Shown here: positions 54,261 to 63,822 of the stretch, piece by piece | Layout of the letters: each line of letters opens with the position of its first letter | Numbering within the stretch: the first letter of the stretch is position 1 | Source: an uncultured Persicobacter sp. | GTDB lineage: Bacteria; Bacteroidota; Bacteroidia; Cytophagales; Cyclobacteriaceae | Reading direction: 5' to 3' | Length of the DNA stretch: 64,000 nt | Assembly (NCBI GenBank): GCA_947498325.1 | Contig: CANMKE010000015.1 | Location: forward strand, 55,784 to 119,783 | Program-made: the position numbers and the translations under genes | Notes under the pieces: generated by a model | Seen by the model: only the letters and a program-made list of their open reading frames with translations | Told to the model about the DNA's origin: nothing | Database searches by the model: none

Positions 54261-55535
54261 ATGATCGACAGAAGCATAGCTCCAAAGTTTGAGCGAATCA
54301 ATAAGTTTAATATTCAAAAAGTTACGCCTTTCAAGCTGACTAATGGCAGAAAGTTGCACTACCTACGCTCGGATGCGCAACCAGTCGTTAAAATTGAATT
54401 GTTATTTAAAACAGGGCACATCCATGAATCCAAAACAGGAATGTGCTCTTTTGCCTTTAAAATGCTCTCTGAAGGAGTTGACGGCCTTTCAGGTAAAGAA
54501 ATTGCTGAATTTATTGAGCACCATGGCGCACAGATAGACGTCAGCCCAGGAACCGACTATTCTTCGGTCGCCATTTACTGCCTGCGCCAGCATACCGAAG
54601 CCTTGCTGCCTATTTTGCACAAGATTGTCAACTTTCCTACCTTCCCCGAACAGGAACTTGAAACCGCCAAAACACAGCGCAAGCAAAGCATTATGGTGAA
54701 TTTGGAAAAGAATTCATTCATTGCTTCACGTGCTTTCAGAAATGCCCTTTTTGGGGTTGATCACCCTTATGGTAAAGTTTGGGCTTTGGAGGATATTGAT
54801 GCGGTAACGACAACCGACTGCCGCGATTTCTTCAATGACCATATCCGTAATAAATTTGAGGTGTTACTCTGTGGTGATGTTGATGATCAGTTGATCGCTC
54901 AGATAGATGAATTATTTGGGCAGGAGCGCCTGAGTAATAAAAATGAAAGCACCCAGCTGCCACCTATCGTCAGTGCTACTTCGCCTGTTCATGTTCAGAA
55001 AGCAGACAGTTTGCAATCAGCAATACGTATTGGTCGTCCGATATTCACAAAAAAGCATGAAGATTACGCCGCACTGAGCATTATCAATGAAATTCTTGGA
55101 GGCTACTTTGGGTCAAGACTGATGAAAAATATCCGTGAAGACAAAGGCTACACTTACGGCATTCATTCAAGTCTTTATTCTTTTCAGTCACATGGTTATT
55201 GGGCGATTGGTGCTGAAGTGAATGGGGAAAACACCAAAGAAGCCGTTATTGAGATTCATAAGGAAGTTCAAAAGCTTATTGACGAGCCCGTTCCTGCGGA
55301 GGAACTTGAGATTGTTCAGAATTACATTTTGGGTCAGTACTTATCGTCTGTCAATACGCCTTTTGCCCTATTGGAGAAATTCAAATCCGTTTATTTATTT
55401 GGGCAGGGATATGAGTATTACGATCAGTACCTTGATGTCCTTAATGCCGTAACCCCTGCATCATTGCAAAAGATTGCCGCACAATATTGGCAGAAGGACG
55501 ACCTCATTGAAATTGTTGTTGGAAAAATCGACTGA
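54261..55535 (+). CDS. M16 family peptidase-like protein without zinc site
   Basis: The 424-residue protein has the two M16 halves. Where active members have HxxEH, this one reads CSFAFKMLSEGVDG (residues about 62-75), so the zinc ligands are lost. The second-half substrate motif IREDKGYTYGIHSS is kept. This matches the inactive partner subunit of two-chain M16 enzymes such as the mitochondrial processing peptidase alpha chain type. There is no signal peptide. The active partner is not in this window, so it must be elsewhere if it exists. It has its own imperfect -7 box (TATTTTAG) upstream and is preceded by the porV terminator. Confidence 0.8.
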   Translation: MIDRSIAPKFERINKFNIQKVTPFKLTNGRKLHYLRSDAQPVVKIELLFKTGHIHESKTGMCSFAFKMLSEGVDGLSGKEIAEFIEHHGAQIDVSPGTDYSSVAIYCLRQHTEALLPILHKIVNFPTFPEQELETAKTQRKQSIMVNLEKNSFIASRAFRNALFGVDHPYGKVWALEDIDAVTTTDCRDFFNDHIRNKFEVLLCGDVDDQLIAQIDELFGQERLSNKNESTQLPPIVSATSPVHVQKADSLQSAIRIGRPIFTKKHEDYAALSIINEILGGYFGSRLMKNIREDKGYTYGIHSSLYSFQSHGYWAIGAEVNGENTKEAVIEIHKEVQKLIDEPVPAEELEIVQNYILGQYLSSVNTPFALLEKFKSVYLFGQGYEYYDQYLDVLNAVTPASLQKIAAQYWQKDDLIEIVVGKID

Positions 55536-55563
55536 TCATTCCGCCGAAAAAATGAGAAATAAA

Positions 55564-55591
55564 AAAAGCGAGCCTCTTAAAGCTCGCTTTT
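55564..55591. terminator. Bidirectional terminator between M16-like gene and rluB-type gene
   Basis: A 10-bp stem, AAAAGCGAGC (55564-55573) with GCTCGCTTTT (55582-55591), encloses an 8-nt loop between convergent genes. Confidence 0.82.
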
Positions 55592-55596
55592 GTATT

Positions 55597-56628
55597 TTAT
55601 AGAAAGTATTTCAACTTAATCAATTCTTTTTCTGAAATGTATCGCCACTTTCCACGCGGAAGGTCTTTCTTGTCTAAACCTGCATAAACAACACGATCGA
55701 GCTTCACCACCTCATAGCCTAAATGCTCAAAGGTACGACGAACGATACGGTTTCTACCCAAGTGGATTTCAATTCCCAAAGTGGTGGCATCTGCACTCAA
55801 AAGTGCCAAATCATCCACAGGAACAGGACCGTCTTCCAACTCTACGGTATTAAGTACTTTATCAAAATCTTCAGGCGTGATCGGCTTGTCAAGCGTAACC
55901 TGATAAACTTTTTTAATGTCATTTGATGGGTGTGCCAACTTTTCTGCCAGCTCACCATCATTGGTCATCAACAATAAACCTGTCGTTTGACGATCAAGTC
56001 GCCCTACAGGATAGATACGCTCCGTAGCGGCTTTTTTCACCAACTCCATCACCGTGCGTCGGTTCTGAGGGTCATCAGTAGTGGTCAGAAAATCTTTTGG
56101 CTTGTTCAGAAGAACATACACCAACTTCTCTCTGCTCAGCAATTTCCCTAACCAGGTTACCTTATCTCTGAAGGCCACCTTATACCCCATTTCCTTCACC
56201 ACTTGTCCGTTCACAGAAATTTGGCCTTCGGCAATCAGTGTATCAGCTTCGCGTCGGCTACAAACACCCGCATTGGCAATAAACTTGTTTAGGCGGATTT
56301 CATGAGCCACAGGAGTTTCTGTTACTTTCGCTTTCTTTTTAGCGATCTCCTTCATTTTCTGAAAATTATAATTAGGCGTTTTGGCCTTCTCCACCTGTTC
56401 TTGGCGGGCATGATAATTTTCTTTTACAGATCGTTTTTTACTTCCTCTTTCTGTTTTAGAAGGCACCTCTTTTTGGTCAGTACTATGTCCTCGACGATCT
56501 TCCGACGATTTAAATTTGTCTGAATGATTCTTTTTTCCGCGGAATGAAGATGATTTCTTAAACCCTCCTCCTCCTTTTTGGGATCCGATTGATCCTCCTT
56601 TTGAATTACTACGTCTTGGTTTTGTCAT
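55597..56628 (-). CDS. RluB/RsuA-type pseudouridine synthase with basic N-terminal extension
   Basis: The enzyme isomerises uridines in large-subunit rRNA. From ATG 56628 the protein is 343 residues. The first 100 are a low-complexity, Lys/Ser/Gly/Arg-rich extension. An S4 domain follows (IRLNKFIANAGVCSRREADT), then the catalytic domain with YPVGRLDRQTTGLLLMTNDG carrying the nucleophile Asp, and LHLGRNRIVRRTFEHLGYEV. RsuA/RluB members usually lack so long a basic tail, which is common in Bacteroidota. The upstream ATG at 56649 adds seven residues and is less likely. scpB follows upstream on the same strand. Confidence 0.92.
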   Translation of the reverse strand: MTKPRRSNSKGGSIGSQKGGGGFKKSSSFRGKKNHSDKFKSSEDRRGHSTDQKEVPSKTERGSKKRSVKENYHARQEQVEKAKTPNYNFQKMKEIAKKKAKVTETPVAHEIRLNKFIANAGVCSRREADTLIAEGQISVNGQVVKEMGYKVAFRDKVTWLGKLLSREKLVYVLLNKPKDFLTTTDDPQNRRTVMELVKKAATERIYPVGRLDRQTTGLLLMTNDGELAEKLAHPSNDIKKVYQVTLDKPITPEDFDKVLNTVELEDGPVPVDDLALLSADATTLGIEIHLGRNRIVRRTFEHLGYEVVKLDRVVYAGLDKKDLPRGKWRYISEKELIKLKYFL

Positions 56629-56689
56629 AACTGCTTCCTTCCGGGGCACACAAATAAATAAAATAAACCGCGAATTTACGGAAAATCAA

Positions 56690-57253
56690 TTAATCATCCC
56701 CAATTTCGCCTATGATATTCTCTTCTTTCTTAAAATCTGTCGGGCTTGGGAGCTCTTTTAAGGAATTGATTCCGAAGTACTCCATAAACTGCGACGTAGT
56801 ACCATATAGCAAAGGTCGTCCCAAACTCTCCGACTTGCCCTTTATCTCGACCAATTCTTTCTCCAACAGCTTCTGAATAGCATAATCACAGCTCACTCCA
56901 CGGATCTGCTCGAGCTGCCCTTTGGTAACGGGCTGTTTATAAGCCACTATCGAAAGGGTTTCCATGGCAGAAGTGGAGAGTTTCTTCTTGGATTTCTGCT
57001 GCAAAAGCTTTGTTACTACAGGCTGATAAGCGGGCAAGGTCATGAACTGATAGCCCCCTGAGGATTTGTAAACAGAAAAGGCGAAGTCCCCTTGATTATA
57101 TTTTTCAATCAACAGGTCTACCGCCTTTTCAATATCATTCAGCGCAATTTCTGTCCCCATTTGATCTGATAAGCATTTGGCCATTTGGCGAATACTGACA
57201 GGCTCGTCGGCACAAAAAATCAACGCCTCTACGTAAGTCGTTAATAGTTTCAA
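56690..57253 (-). CDS. scpB: Segregation and condensation protein B
   Basis: ScpB is the winged-helix partner of SMC-ScpA in chromosome compaction. The 187-residue protein starts LLTTYVEALIFCADEPVSI. It has two winged helices with SAMETLSIVAYKQPVTKGQLEQI and RGVSCDYAIQKLLEKELVEI, followed by PLLYGTTSQFMEYFGI. An acidic tail ends it. scpA and smc are not visible. It starts 5 bp after the DksA-like gene and lies 62 bp before the pseudouridine synthase start, so all three may share a transcript. Confidence 0.93.
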   Translation of the reverse strand: MKLLTTYVEALIFCADEPVSIRQMAKCLSDQMGTEIALNDIEKAVDLLIEKYNQGDFAFSVYKSSGGYQFMTLPAYQPVVTKLLQQKSKKKLSTSAMETLSIVAYKQPVTKGQLEQIRGVSCDYAIQKLLEKELVEIKGKSESLGRPLLYGTTSQFMEYFGINSLKELPSPTDFKKEENIIGEIGDD

Positions 57254-57258
57254 TGAAT

Positions 57259-57651
57259 CTACGCTCTTTTTAATTTCGCTTCAATGGTTTGTGTGGTGTG
57301 TGGCACTGCTCTTAATCGATCCTTAGGAATAAGCTTTCCTGTGGAAGTACACACACCATATGTACCATTTTTAATGCGAATTAACGCTTTGTTCAGGTTA
57401 TTTAAAAACTTTTGCTGACGAACCGCCAGTTCTTGCAAGTTTTCTTTCTCCTGCACGTCAGCAGAATCTTCCAAAGGTTTGATGTTACCGATGGAGTTTT
57501 CAGTGCCAGCATGATTTGCCTTACCAAGGGTCTCTTTGATGAAATTTAACTCATTCTGAGCGCGATTGATTTTCTTAAGAATCAGAGTTTCAAACTCCTG
57601 TAAATCTTCTTTAGAATACCTTAATTCCGAGTTACTCTGTACATTTGCCAT
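57259..57651 (-). CDS. DksA/TraR-family protein without zinc-finger cysteines
   Basis: From ATG 57651 (57663 is the alternative) the protein is 130 residues. A long coiled-coil N-terminal region (KEDLQEFETLILKKINRAQN) leads to GTYGVCTSTGKLIPKDRLRAVP. In classical DksA the C-terminal segment has a four-cysteine zinc finger; here only one Cys remains. This cysteine-poor type is common in Bacteroidota, where it may act on RNA polymerase without zinc, but the role is not certain. It precedes scpB by 5 bp. Confidence 0.85.
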   Translation of the reverse strand: MANVQSNSELRYSKEDLQEFETLILKKINRAQNELNFIKETLGKANHAGTENSIGNIKPLEDSADVQEKENLQELAVRQQKFLNNLNKALIRIKNGTYGVCTSTGKLIPKDRLRAVPHTTQTIEAKLKRA

Positions 57652-57663
57652 ATCAGATAACAT

Positions 57664-58026
57664 TAAAGGGGTAAATTTTTATATAAGCCTAAAAAGTTTT
57701 ACAAAAATAGAAATTAGATCTTTAACATTCCTATTAAATTATAAAATTTCTATTATTATTTTTACTTTAAGCATAAATTAAAGAATCTATCTTTCACCTA
57801 CACTCTCCGTTTGTCTATAACTTTAAGAACGCACAACGGCTACTTTAGATTGTATATTGATCAAGAATTTTCGCTGTTAATGTGTTGCATTGTCCGATTC
57901 CCGCCATTTGATTACTAATTTCATTTTTCAAATATCCGACCTAAAACTAATCAATATTTAAAATCAAATTAAAACAAAGCCCTGCATTGCTGTAACGGTT
58001 TGGGCTTCATTTGTTAAGATCGCCTA
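57664..58026. other. Intergenic region upstream of the DksA-like gene (363 bp)
   Basis: No gene or RNA is seen. The part nearest the DksA-like gene is very AT-rich and should hold its promoter. The distal end carries a hairpin that can terminate the leftward 58027 gene. The middle shows nothing recognisable. Confidence 0.5.
57971..58007 (-). terminator. Terminator after the lamin-tail-domain gene
   Basis: On the minus strand AAGCCC (58002-58007) pairs with GGGCTT (57977-57982) around a 19-nt loop and is followed by TGTTTTAATTT. The short stem and large loop lower the confidence. Confidence 0.5.
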
Positions 58027-61000
58027 TTAATGGTGGATCACCGCAATTTTATCTTTTTCAACATATAGTTCATTCTGTTGGTTCACAATCGAAACCCAAA
58101 AGAGGTAGTGCCCCTGATCCACCAACACCGATTCATTATTAAGCCCTGACCAGCTGTAAGTGGCTTTATTACTGATCAGTTCGTGCTCAGCGATCGTCCT
58201 GACGAGCTGCCCAAAAAAATCGTAAACCTTGATGGTCAGCAACCAATTTTCCCCTTGGGTATCAACGACCCAATTGGCAGCATCCTGGTTTCCTCCACCA
58301 ACATGCAGCACATTTGATGATAAACCGAACTGATGTACCAAATTTGCCCCATCCGCATAATGGTCCCTTGTAGGTGTTGCAAAATTTTTATTTTCACTAA
58401 CCGACCGCCAACCTGAGGCCCCCGTTCCTGCAGCCTCTATCCGCTCGAGTGCCACACCCTCTTTATTGTTCAGCAGGGCATGATGGTACTGATGACTGTA
58501 GGCTACCTGATCTAAAATAACAGTATCAGCCCGCCCCAGGCTGAAATCCCCTTTATCGTCTGCCAATGGTGGCATCGACATCTCATAAACAAGGGCTTCC
58601 TGCGCTTCTGGATGCGTTTGCAGCAGTTGATAGCGGTCAGCTGTCAATACCACCAGCCCATTGGCGGGCAAGAGTTTAAGCTCGTCGGGAAAACGAAAAA
58701 CATCTTCCTGACGCCATAACTGAAGTCCTTTTATATCCAGCGAAAAGGCTGATTTGTTCTTCAGTTCAATAAAATCCACCCCACCACTAACAGGATTGAA
58801 GAGCAATTCATTCACCCACAGCGCCCCCGCAACGGGCGTACGGGCGGTTTCAAAAAAGTAAGAAACAGGCTTCCTATTTCCGATACAGTCGGTCAGCGCA
58901 TCGATGATTAACCGATAATGTCGGCCTTCTTCGAGCGGTTGCTTCAAAACAGCCTGATAACTTTGACCACGGAACTGTTCCGAAATCACCTCCACAGCCT
59001 GATCCAACTCCCAGGAAAATGATGCTACAGGTTCATCAAAATCCATTTCAATAATATTCCCTTTCGCATAGACCTGTATCAAATTTGGTGCAGTATCGTC
59101 AAGTGTACGGTCTGAAATACTATTCGCTGAAGCGGGTGTTCCCCCATGAACAGCACTCCTGCGCCAATTCCCCGCCTGTTTACATGGATACCGAAGCTGA
59201 CTCATCTCCAAACTGTACCCTTTTTGCTCCAAACCTTCAAACCAATCCCCTTGATACTCCAACTGATGAATCACCTGCTCCCCAAGACTAATCTTCAGCT
59301 GATCCTGTTCGTTATTCAAACTAACCCCTCCTAAATCATTTATGGCAAAAAAAGCGTGGGGACTCAGCCAAACACTTGGCAGGTCTACCCCTGAATTGGT
59401 GTCTGAAAGTCGGAAAAACCACAAGGGTATGGCTTTATCCGTCATATTGTAAACTTCAACAAATTCTTCTTGCCCCGCATCAGGCTGAGGCAATACTTCC
59501 GTCATGATCAAATCAAATTCCTGAAAATAAAGCGCAGGGGGCAAGCTCAACATCATTGGGGCGATCCTGTTTCCCGATAAATCTTCGAGGGACGAAAGTG
59601 TGATATCAAGGCTGTCTGCGTCCTCACTATGTGGTTCAAGATGAACAAACAGGGTACGATCAGCCCATTCTGCATCCAAAAGCGTACAATTGGAGATTTT
59701 CACCATTTGATCACTGACAGGATTGTCTGTCATCGTTTCTGTAAACTGAAATGCTATTGTTCGGGCATCCTCCCACCACAGGGAATCCAGGGCAGGGGGC
59801 TGAAGATCAGTAAAAAGGTGGGTTTGAAAATCGGGTAGGGGGAAACCATCTGCGGCACACATTTCAGAAAAAGCGAGCTTCAGGGTATCAGCATGCTGCA
59901 AAGCCGACGGCAACAGCAGGTCCAGCTTATCCTGCGCTTCATTCCATATTTCTAACAGAGGCAATTGATCATTGACCGAATATTGTCCCTTTTTGCGTAC
60001 AGCCTGTGAAAAAAATACAGAAATCACGCCATTTTCAGGTCTGATGACCGTATCGATCCCCGATTTGTACTCAAAATGATACATCGGATCGGTATTGCTC
60101 TGAATCTGCACCATTTCACCATTCGACCACGGCTGTTCATTCACCAGCCAAAAACCACCTCCCGAAGGGGCTATGACTAACTCAAAAGGGCTAAAATCAG
60201 ACGGTGGCAGGCCGTCAAAATAAATGCGGTGGGCATCTGTAAAATAGCCACCTGTAAATTCAGGGTTTTGGCGATAAACAGTCTGAATTGATGTGTTTCC
60301 TGCATTATCGGCAACCTGATAAATCAGCTTTTCATTTGTAAACGCAGTGGCCACAACATTGCGGTACATACTGAAAATCTGATTCGTCGCCGATACTATA
60401 TTGGCCTGTGTAATCGGCTCGCTGAACACCAAATGAACCGAATCTTTATTCATATAATTAACACCAAGCAATTGCGGAGGAATGGGGTCGTAACTGAAAT
60501 TAGTGGTCGATTTTGACATCTTATTTCCCTGTAAATCCAGCAAATTCTGAATTACGAGCGCGTAAGGCTCTTCGGCAGGAATAGGATTTTCGGTGTGTAA
60601 ATAAACTTTTGTCAAACGCTCCACCTCCACCACATCAATAGAGCGCCCCTCAATCTGATAATTTCCCAAATCCGACAGGCTGGCAAGATCAATTGCCTCT
60701 GAAAAAATCACCGCTAAACTGTTTTGCGAATACACCGTCACCTTACTCACTTTAGGGCGTTTGGTGTCTTTTGTAAGTTCAAAAAATGACAGGTCAAGGG
60801 TATCCTTCCCCATGGCCACCCGAATCGGAAGTGAAAACGGTTTGTTATTACTAATATCCTCTTCGAATAAAAATAAAATACCCGCTGGTGTGGGCATGGC
60901 CGAGAAATCATTTTCAGCTTCGATAAAGCGAAGTCCCTCAATCCCCCACCTTACTGTCGCCATGTTATCAGCGGGAAAACCGACATTATTAATCATTGGC

Positions 61001-61497
61001 GCGACCTTTACATCAGTAGCGGAAAAGGTGAACCCATCCGCAAAAATGATTTCCCCTGACCAGCTCATCAAATCATCTGCATCCTGATAAGCATACACTT
61101 TTCCACCGACAGGTATGAGCTCAAAAACAATGCTTTCCACTGATACCTGAACAGGGGTTTGCGCTGGTTCCTGTTCAAAATTTAGCAGAACCCAATCATT
61201 CAGGATGTAAATATTAAATGACATTACATCTTCACCCGACTGTTGATGCACTTCTTTAGCCTGCAAAAATGACATCGACTTTCGTTGTCCCTTTTCCACA
61301 TCGGAAGCAAATACCTTCTCGCCATCATTTCCACCTACCGAAGGCGCATTTATGTTTTCTTCAGAAAACGGTACTTCCGCCAAGCCACAATGCTGGTTTG
61401 CTACCCCTGACAAGGGTTTCGAAAACATAAATATAACAAGCATTGTTATTATTGTTGGACTCCACAGATTTATTGCATTTCGCATTTGTCCACTCAT
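58027..61497 (-). CDS. Large exported lamin-tail/Ig-like domain surface protein (1156 aa)
   Basis: The N-terminus has a hydrophobic export segment (SPTIITMLVIFMFSKPLSGV). Several Ig-like SbsA/'Big'-type units follow with motifs such as VIFSEAIDLASLSDLGNYQI, LVFSEPITQANI and IEMDFDEPVASFSW. These are bacterial cohesin-like sandwich repeats. Two lamin-tail-like domains occupy the second half (IMTEVLPQPDAGQEEFVEVY, then LWVNELLFNPVSGGVDFIEL). The C-terminus ends in a FlgD-like Ig domain (LTIKVYDFFGQLVRTIAEHE). It is probably a surface protein; it lacks an obvious conserved type IX CTD. The start could be ATG 61485. Adhesion or envelope function is an inference. Confidence 0.75.
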   Translation of the reverse strand: MSGQMRNAINLWSPTIITMLVIFMFSKPLSGVANQHCGLAEVPFSEENINAPSVGGNDGEKVFASDVEKGQRKSMSFLQAKEVHQQSGEDVMSFNIYILNDWVLLNFEQEPAQTPVQVSVESIVFELIPVGGKVYAYQDADDLMSWSGEIIFADGFTFSATDVKVAPMINNVGFPADNMATVRWGIEGLRFIEAENDFSAMPTPAGILFLFEEDISNNKPFSLPIRVAMGKDTLDLSFFELTKDTKRPKVSKVTVYSQNSLAVIFSEAIDLASLSDLGNYQIEGRSIDVVEVERLTKVYLHTENPIPAEEPYALVIQNLLDLQGNKMSKSTTNFSYDPIPPQLLGVNYMNKDSVHLVFSEPITQANIVSATNQIFSMYRNVVATAFTNEKLIYQVADNAGNTSIQTVYRQNPEFTGGYFTDAHRIYFDGLPPSDFSPFELVIAPSGGGFWLVNEQPWSNGEMVQIQSNTDPMYHFEYKSGIDTVIRPENGVISVFFSQAVRKKGQYSVNDQLPLLEIWNEAQDKLDLLLPSALQHADTLKLAFSEMCAADGFPLPDFQTHLFTDLQPPALDSLWWEDARTIAFQFTETMTDNPVSDQMVKISNCTLLDAEWADRTLFVHLEPHSEDADSLDITLSSLEDLSGNRIAPMMLSLPPALYFQEFDLIMTEVLPQPDAGQEEFVEVYNMTDKAIPLWFFRLSDTNSGVDLPSVWLSPHAFFAINDLGGVSLNNEQDQLKISLGEQVIHQLEYQGDWFEGLEQKGYSLEMSQLRYPCKQAGNWRRSAVHGGTPASANSISDRTLDDTAPNLIQVYAKGNIIEMDFDEPVASFSWELDQAVEVISEQFRGQSYQAVLKQPLEEGRHYRLIIDALTDCIGNRKPVSYFFETARTPVAGALWVNELLFNPVSGGVDFIELKNKSAFSLDIKGLQLWRQEDVFRFPDELKLLPANGLVVLTADRYQLLQTHPEAQEALVYEMSMPPLADDKGDFSLGRADTVILDQVAYSHQYHHALLNNKEGVALERIEAAGTGASGWRSVSENKNFATPTRDHYADGANLVHQFGLSSNVLHVGGGNQDAANWVVDTQGENWLLTIKVYDFFGQLVRTIAEHELISNKATYSWSGLNNESVLVDQGHYLFWVSIVNQQNELYVEKDKIAVIHH

Positions 61498-61625
61498 AAA
61501 ACTCTCAATTTTATTTTTAGATTTGTACTGTAAACCAAGGGCATGACCGTCATTAGTCTATCGTGTTTATTTCACAATAGGCCACTGACCCTCCCTTTAA
61601 TTTTTAAACAAACCTTATTCAGGAA

Positions 61626-62618
61626 ATGAAATTAGCTATTGTTGGTGCCACAGGTCTTGTAGGTGGACAGATGTTGAAGGTTGTCGAAGAGCTTCAGTTA
61701 GCCTTCGATGAATTATTACTCGTTGCTTCAGCTCGTTCTGCAGGCAAACAGATGGAATTCATGGGTAAATCCTACACGGTGGTTACCTTGGAGCAAGCTG
61801 TGGAAGCTCGTCCTGATATTGCCATTTTTTCAGCAGGCGGAAGCACCTCATTAAAGTGGGCTCCGAAATTTGCTGAGGTAGGGTGCTTCGTGGTAGATAA
61901 CTCTTCTGCATGGCGAATGGATCCATCAAAAAAATTAGTCGTTCCAGAAATTAATGCTTCGGAATTGACTGCTGACGATAAAATCATCGCCAACCCGAAC
62001 TGTTCAACCATTCAGATGGTATTGGCCCTGACTAAATTGCGTGAGCGTTATGGCATCAAGCGAATTGTCGTTTCGACTTATCAGTCGGTAACAGGTTCAG
62101 GGAAAAAAGCCGTGGATCAGATGATGTCTGAGCGTGCGGGCGAAACTCCTGATATGTGCTACCCGCACAAAATCGACATGAACGTATTGCCTCATATTGA
62201 TGTATTCCAGGAGAATGGCTACACCAAAGAGGAGATGAAGATGATTTTGGAAACCAAGAAAATTTTCAGCGACGACAGCATCGCCGTAACAGCAACGACG
62301 GTTCGTATCCCAACAATGGGCGGGCATTCGGAGTCAATCAATGTGGAATTCAATGAAGATTTCACCTTGGCGGAAGTGCGTGAATTGATCGAAAATACGC
62401 CAGGCGTTGTGTTGGAAGATGATCCACAAAACAACGTTTATCCGATGCCATTGAATGCGCATAACCGCAACGAGGTGTTCGTTGGTCGCTTGCGTCGTGA
62501 TGAATCTCAGCCAAATACCTTGAATATGTGGTGTGTAGCTGATAACTTGCGAAAAGGTGCGGCGACCAATGCCGTGCAGATCGCTCAGCATCTTGTGGAT
62601 GCGGGCTTTGTAAGCTAA
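61626..62618 (+). CDS. asd: Aspartate-semialdehyde dehydrogenase
   Basis: Asd reduces aspartyl phosphate to aspartate semialdehyde for lysine/diaminopimelate, methionine and threonine synthesis. The 330-residue protein has the NADP loop VGATGLVGGQM at residues 6-16 and the catalytic Cys126 in IIANPNCSTIQMV. The catalytic histidine lies in MGGHSESINVEF. The typical SGAGKKAV-like loop reads VTGSGKKAVDQM here. The length is normal. A methyltransferase gene follows 10 bp later. Confidence 0.96.
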   Translation: MKLAIVGATGLVGGQMLKVVEELQLAFDELLLVASARSAGKQMEFMGKSYTVVTLEQAVEARPDIAIFSAGGSTSLKWAPKFAEVGCFVVDNSSAWRMDPSKKLVVPEINASELTADDKIIANPNCSTIQMVLALTKLRERYGIKRIVVSTYQSVTGSGKKAVDQMMSERAGETPDMCYPHKIDMNVLPHIDVFQENGYTKEEMKMILETKKIFSDDSIAVTATTVRIPTMGGHSESINVEFNEDFTLAEVRELIENTPGVVLEDDPQNNVYPMPLNAHNRNEVFVGRLRRDESQPNTLNMWCVADNLRKGAATNAVQIAQHLVDAGFVS

Positions 62619-62628
62619 GGTTCAGACA

Positions 62629-63822
62629 ATGAGTTGGGAAATTCTCAAAGAAAAAAATATACAACAATTCATAAAGGATCATGCCACGCATGATCCTTTT
62701 TCGTTGGCGCTAAAGGCCAAACAGTATCCGGATATTCCGATGCAGTTGGCTGTCGAGCAAATTCAGGCACGCCAAAAAGCGGTGAATAAACTGCCGACGT
62801 GGACGCAATGTGAGGGAATTATTTATCCGCCCTTACTGTCGATGGAGCAATGTTCGTCAGAAATCACTGCCAAATACAAAGGCGAATTGATGGCGGGAAA
62901 TCGTATGCTTGACCTGACGGGTGGCTCGGGTGTGGACACTTATTTCATCAGCCGCAATTTCGAAAAAGCAGATTATACCGAACTTTGGGAAGCGCTATTT
63001 CACCGTACCCAACACAATTTTAAATGTTTGGGCGCTGAAAATATTGACTGCCACTTTGGGGATGGCATTGAATTTTTGAAGCAACAGCCCGATCAGCATT
63101 ACGATCTGATTTTCATTGATCCTTACCGTCGAGATGAACATTTACAGAAGGTCTTTCAGATGGAAGATTGCCTGCCTGATGTGGTGGGACTGAAAGAATT
63201 GCTCCTGCAAAAATCCAAAAAGGTGTGGATCAAAGCTTCGCCGATGTTGGACATCAAAAGTAGTATTCGCAGCCTGAAATATGTCCAGCAAGTACATGTG
63301 GTTTCGGTGCAAAATGATTGCAAAGAGGTATTGTTTGAATTAGAAAACAAGATCAACGATAACCCACAATACACGGCGGTGAACTTCACCAAGAAAGGGG
63401 AGAGAGAAACCCTCAGCTTTTCTTTAAAAGAAGAAACCGAAGCCGTTGTGCCTTGCGACGCCCCAAAACAACACCTTTACGAGCCCAATAGCGCGATTTT
63501 GAAAGCGGGTGGATTTAAATCCATTGGTGTTCAGCAAGGCGTCTCCAAGCTACATCCGCACTCTCACCTTTATACTTCTAAAGCCTTAGTAAATGATTTT
63601 CAGGGACGAAAATTCAAAATCATTGGGCAAGAAGCGGTCAATAAAAAGGCTTTGAAGAAATATTGCAAAGACGGCAAAGGCAATTTAACCGTCCGAAATT
63701 TCCCTTCGACAGTGGCAGATCTTCGGAAAAAGCTGAAACTGAAGGATGGTGGGAATATTTATATTTTCGCCACGACTTTGGTAGGAGAGGAGAAGGTGTT
63801 GTTGGTTTGTGAAAGGGTTTGA
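62629..63822 (+). CDS. Class I SAM-dependent methyltransferase with THUMP-like domain
   Basis: The 397-residue protein has an N-terminal helical region and a Rossmann methyltransferase domain. SAM motif I is MLDLTGGSGVDTYF at residues 93-106. Motif IV reads IFIDPYRRDE, with Asp164, close to the DPxRR of this family. The C-terminal THUMP-like domain (SHLYTSKALVNDFQGRKF, then VRNFPSTVADLRKKL) ends LLVCERV. The substrate is probably an RNA or related molecule but is not established. It starts 10 bp after asd, so cotranscription is likely. Confidence 0.85.
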   Translation: MSWEILKEKNIQQFIKDHATHDPFSLALKAKQYPDIPMQLAVEQIQARQKAVNKLPTWTQCEGIIYPPLLSMEQCSSEITAKYKGELMAGNRMLDLTGGSGVDTYFISRNFEKADYTELWEALFHRTQHNFKCLGAENIDCHFGDGIEFLKQQPDQHYDLIFIDPYRRDEHLQKVFQMEDCLPDVVGLKELLLQKSKKVWIKASPMLDIKSSIRSLKYVQQVHVVSVQNDCKEVLFELENKINDNPQYTAVNFTKKGERETLSFSLKEETEAVVPCDAPKQHLYEPNSAILKAGGFKSIGVQQGVSKLHPHSHLYTSKALVNDFQGRKFKIIGQEAVNKKALKKYCKDGKGNLTVRNFPSTVADLRKKLKLKDGGNIYIFATTLVGEEKVLLVCERV

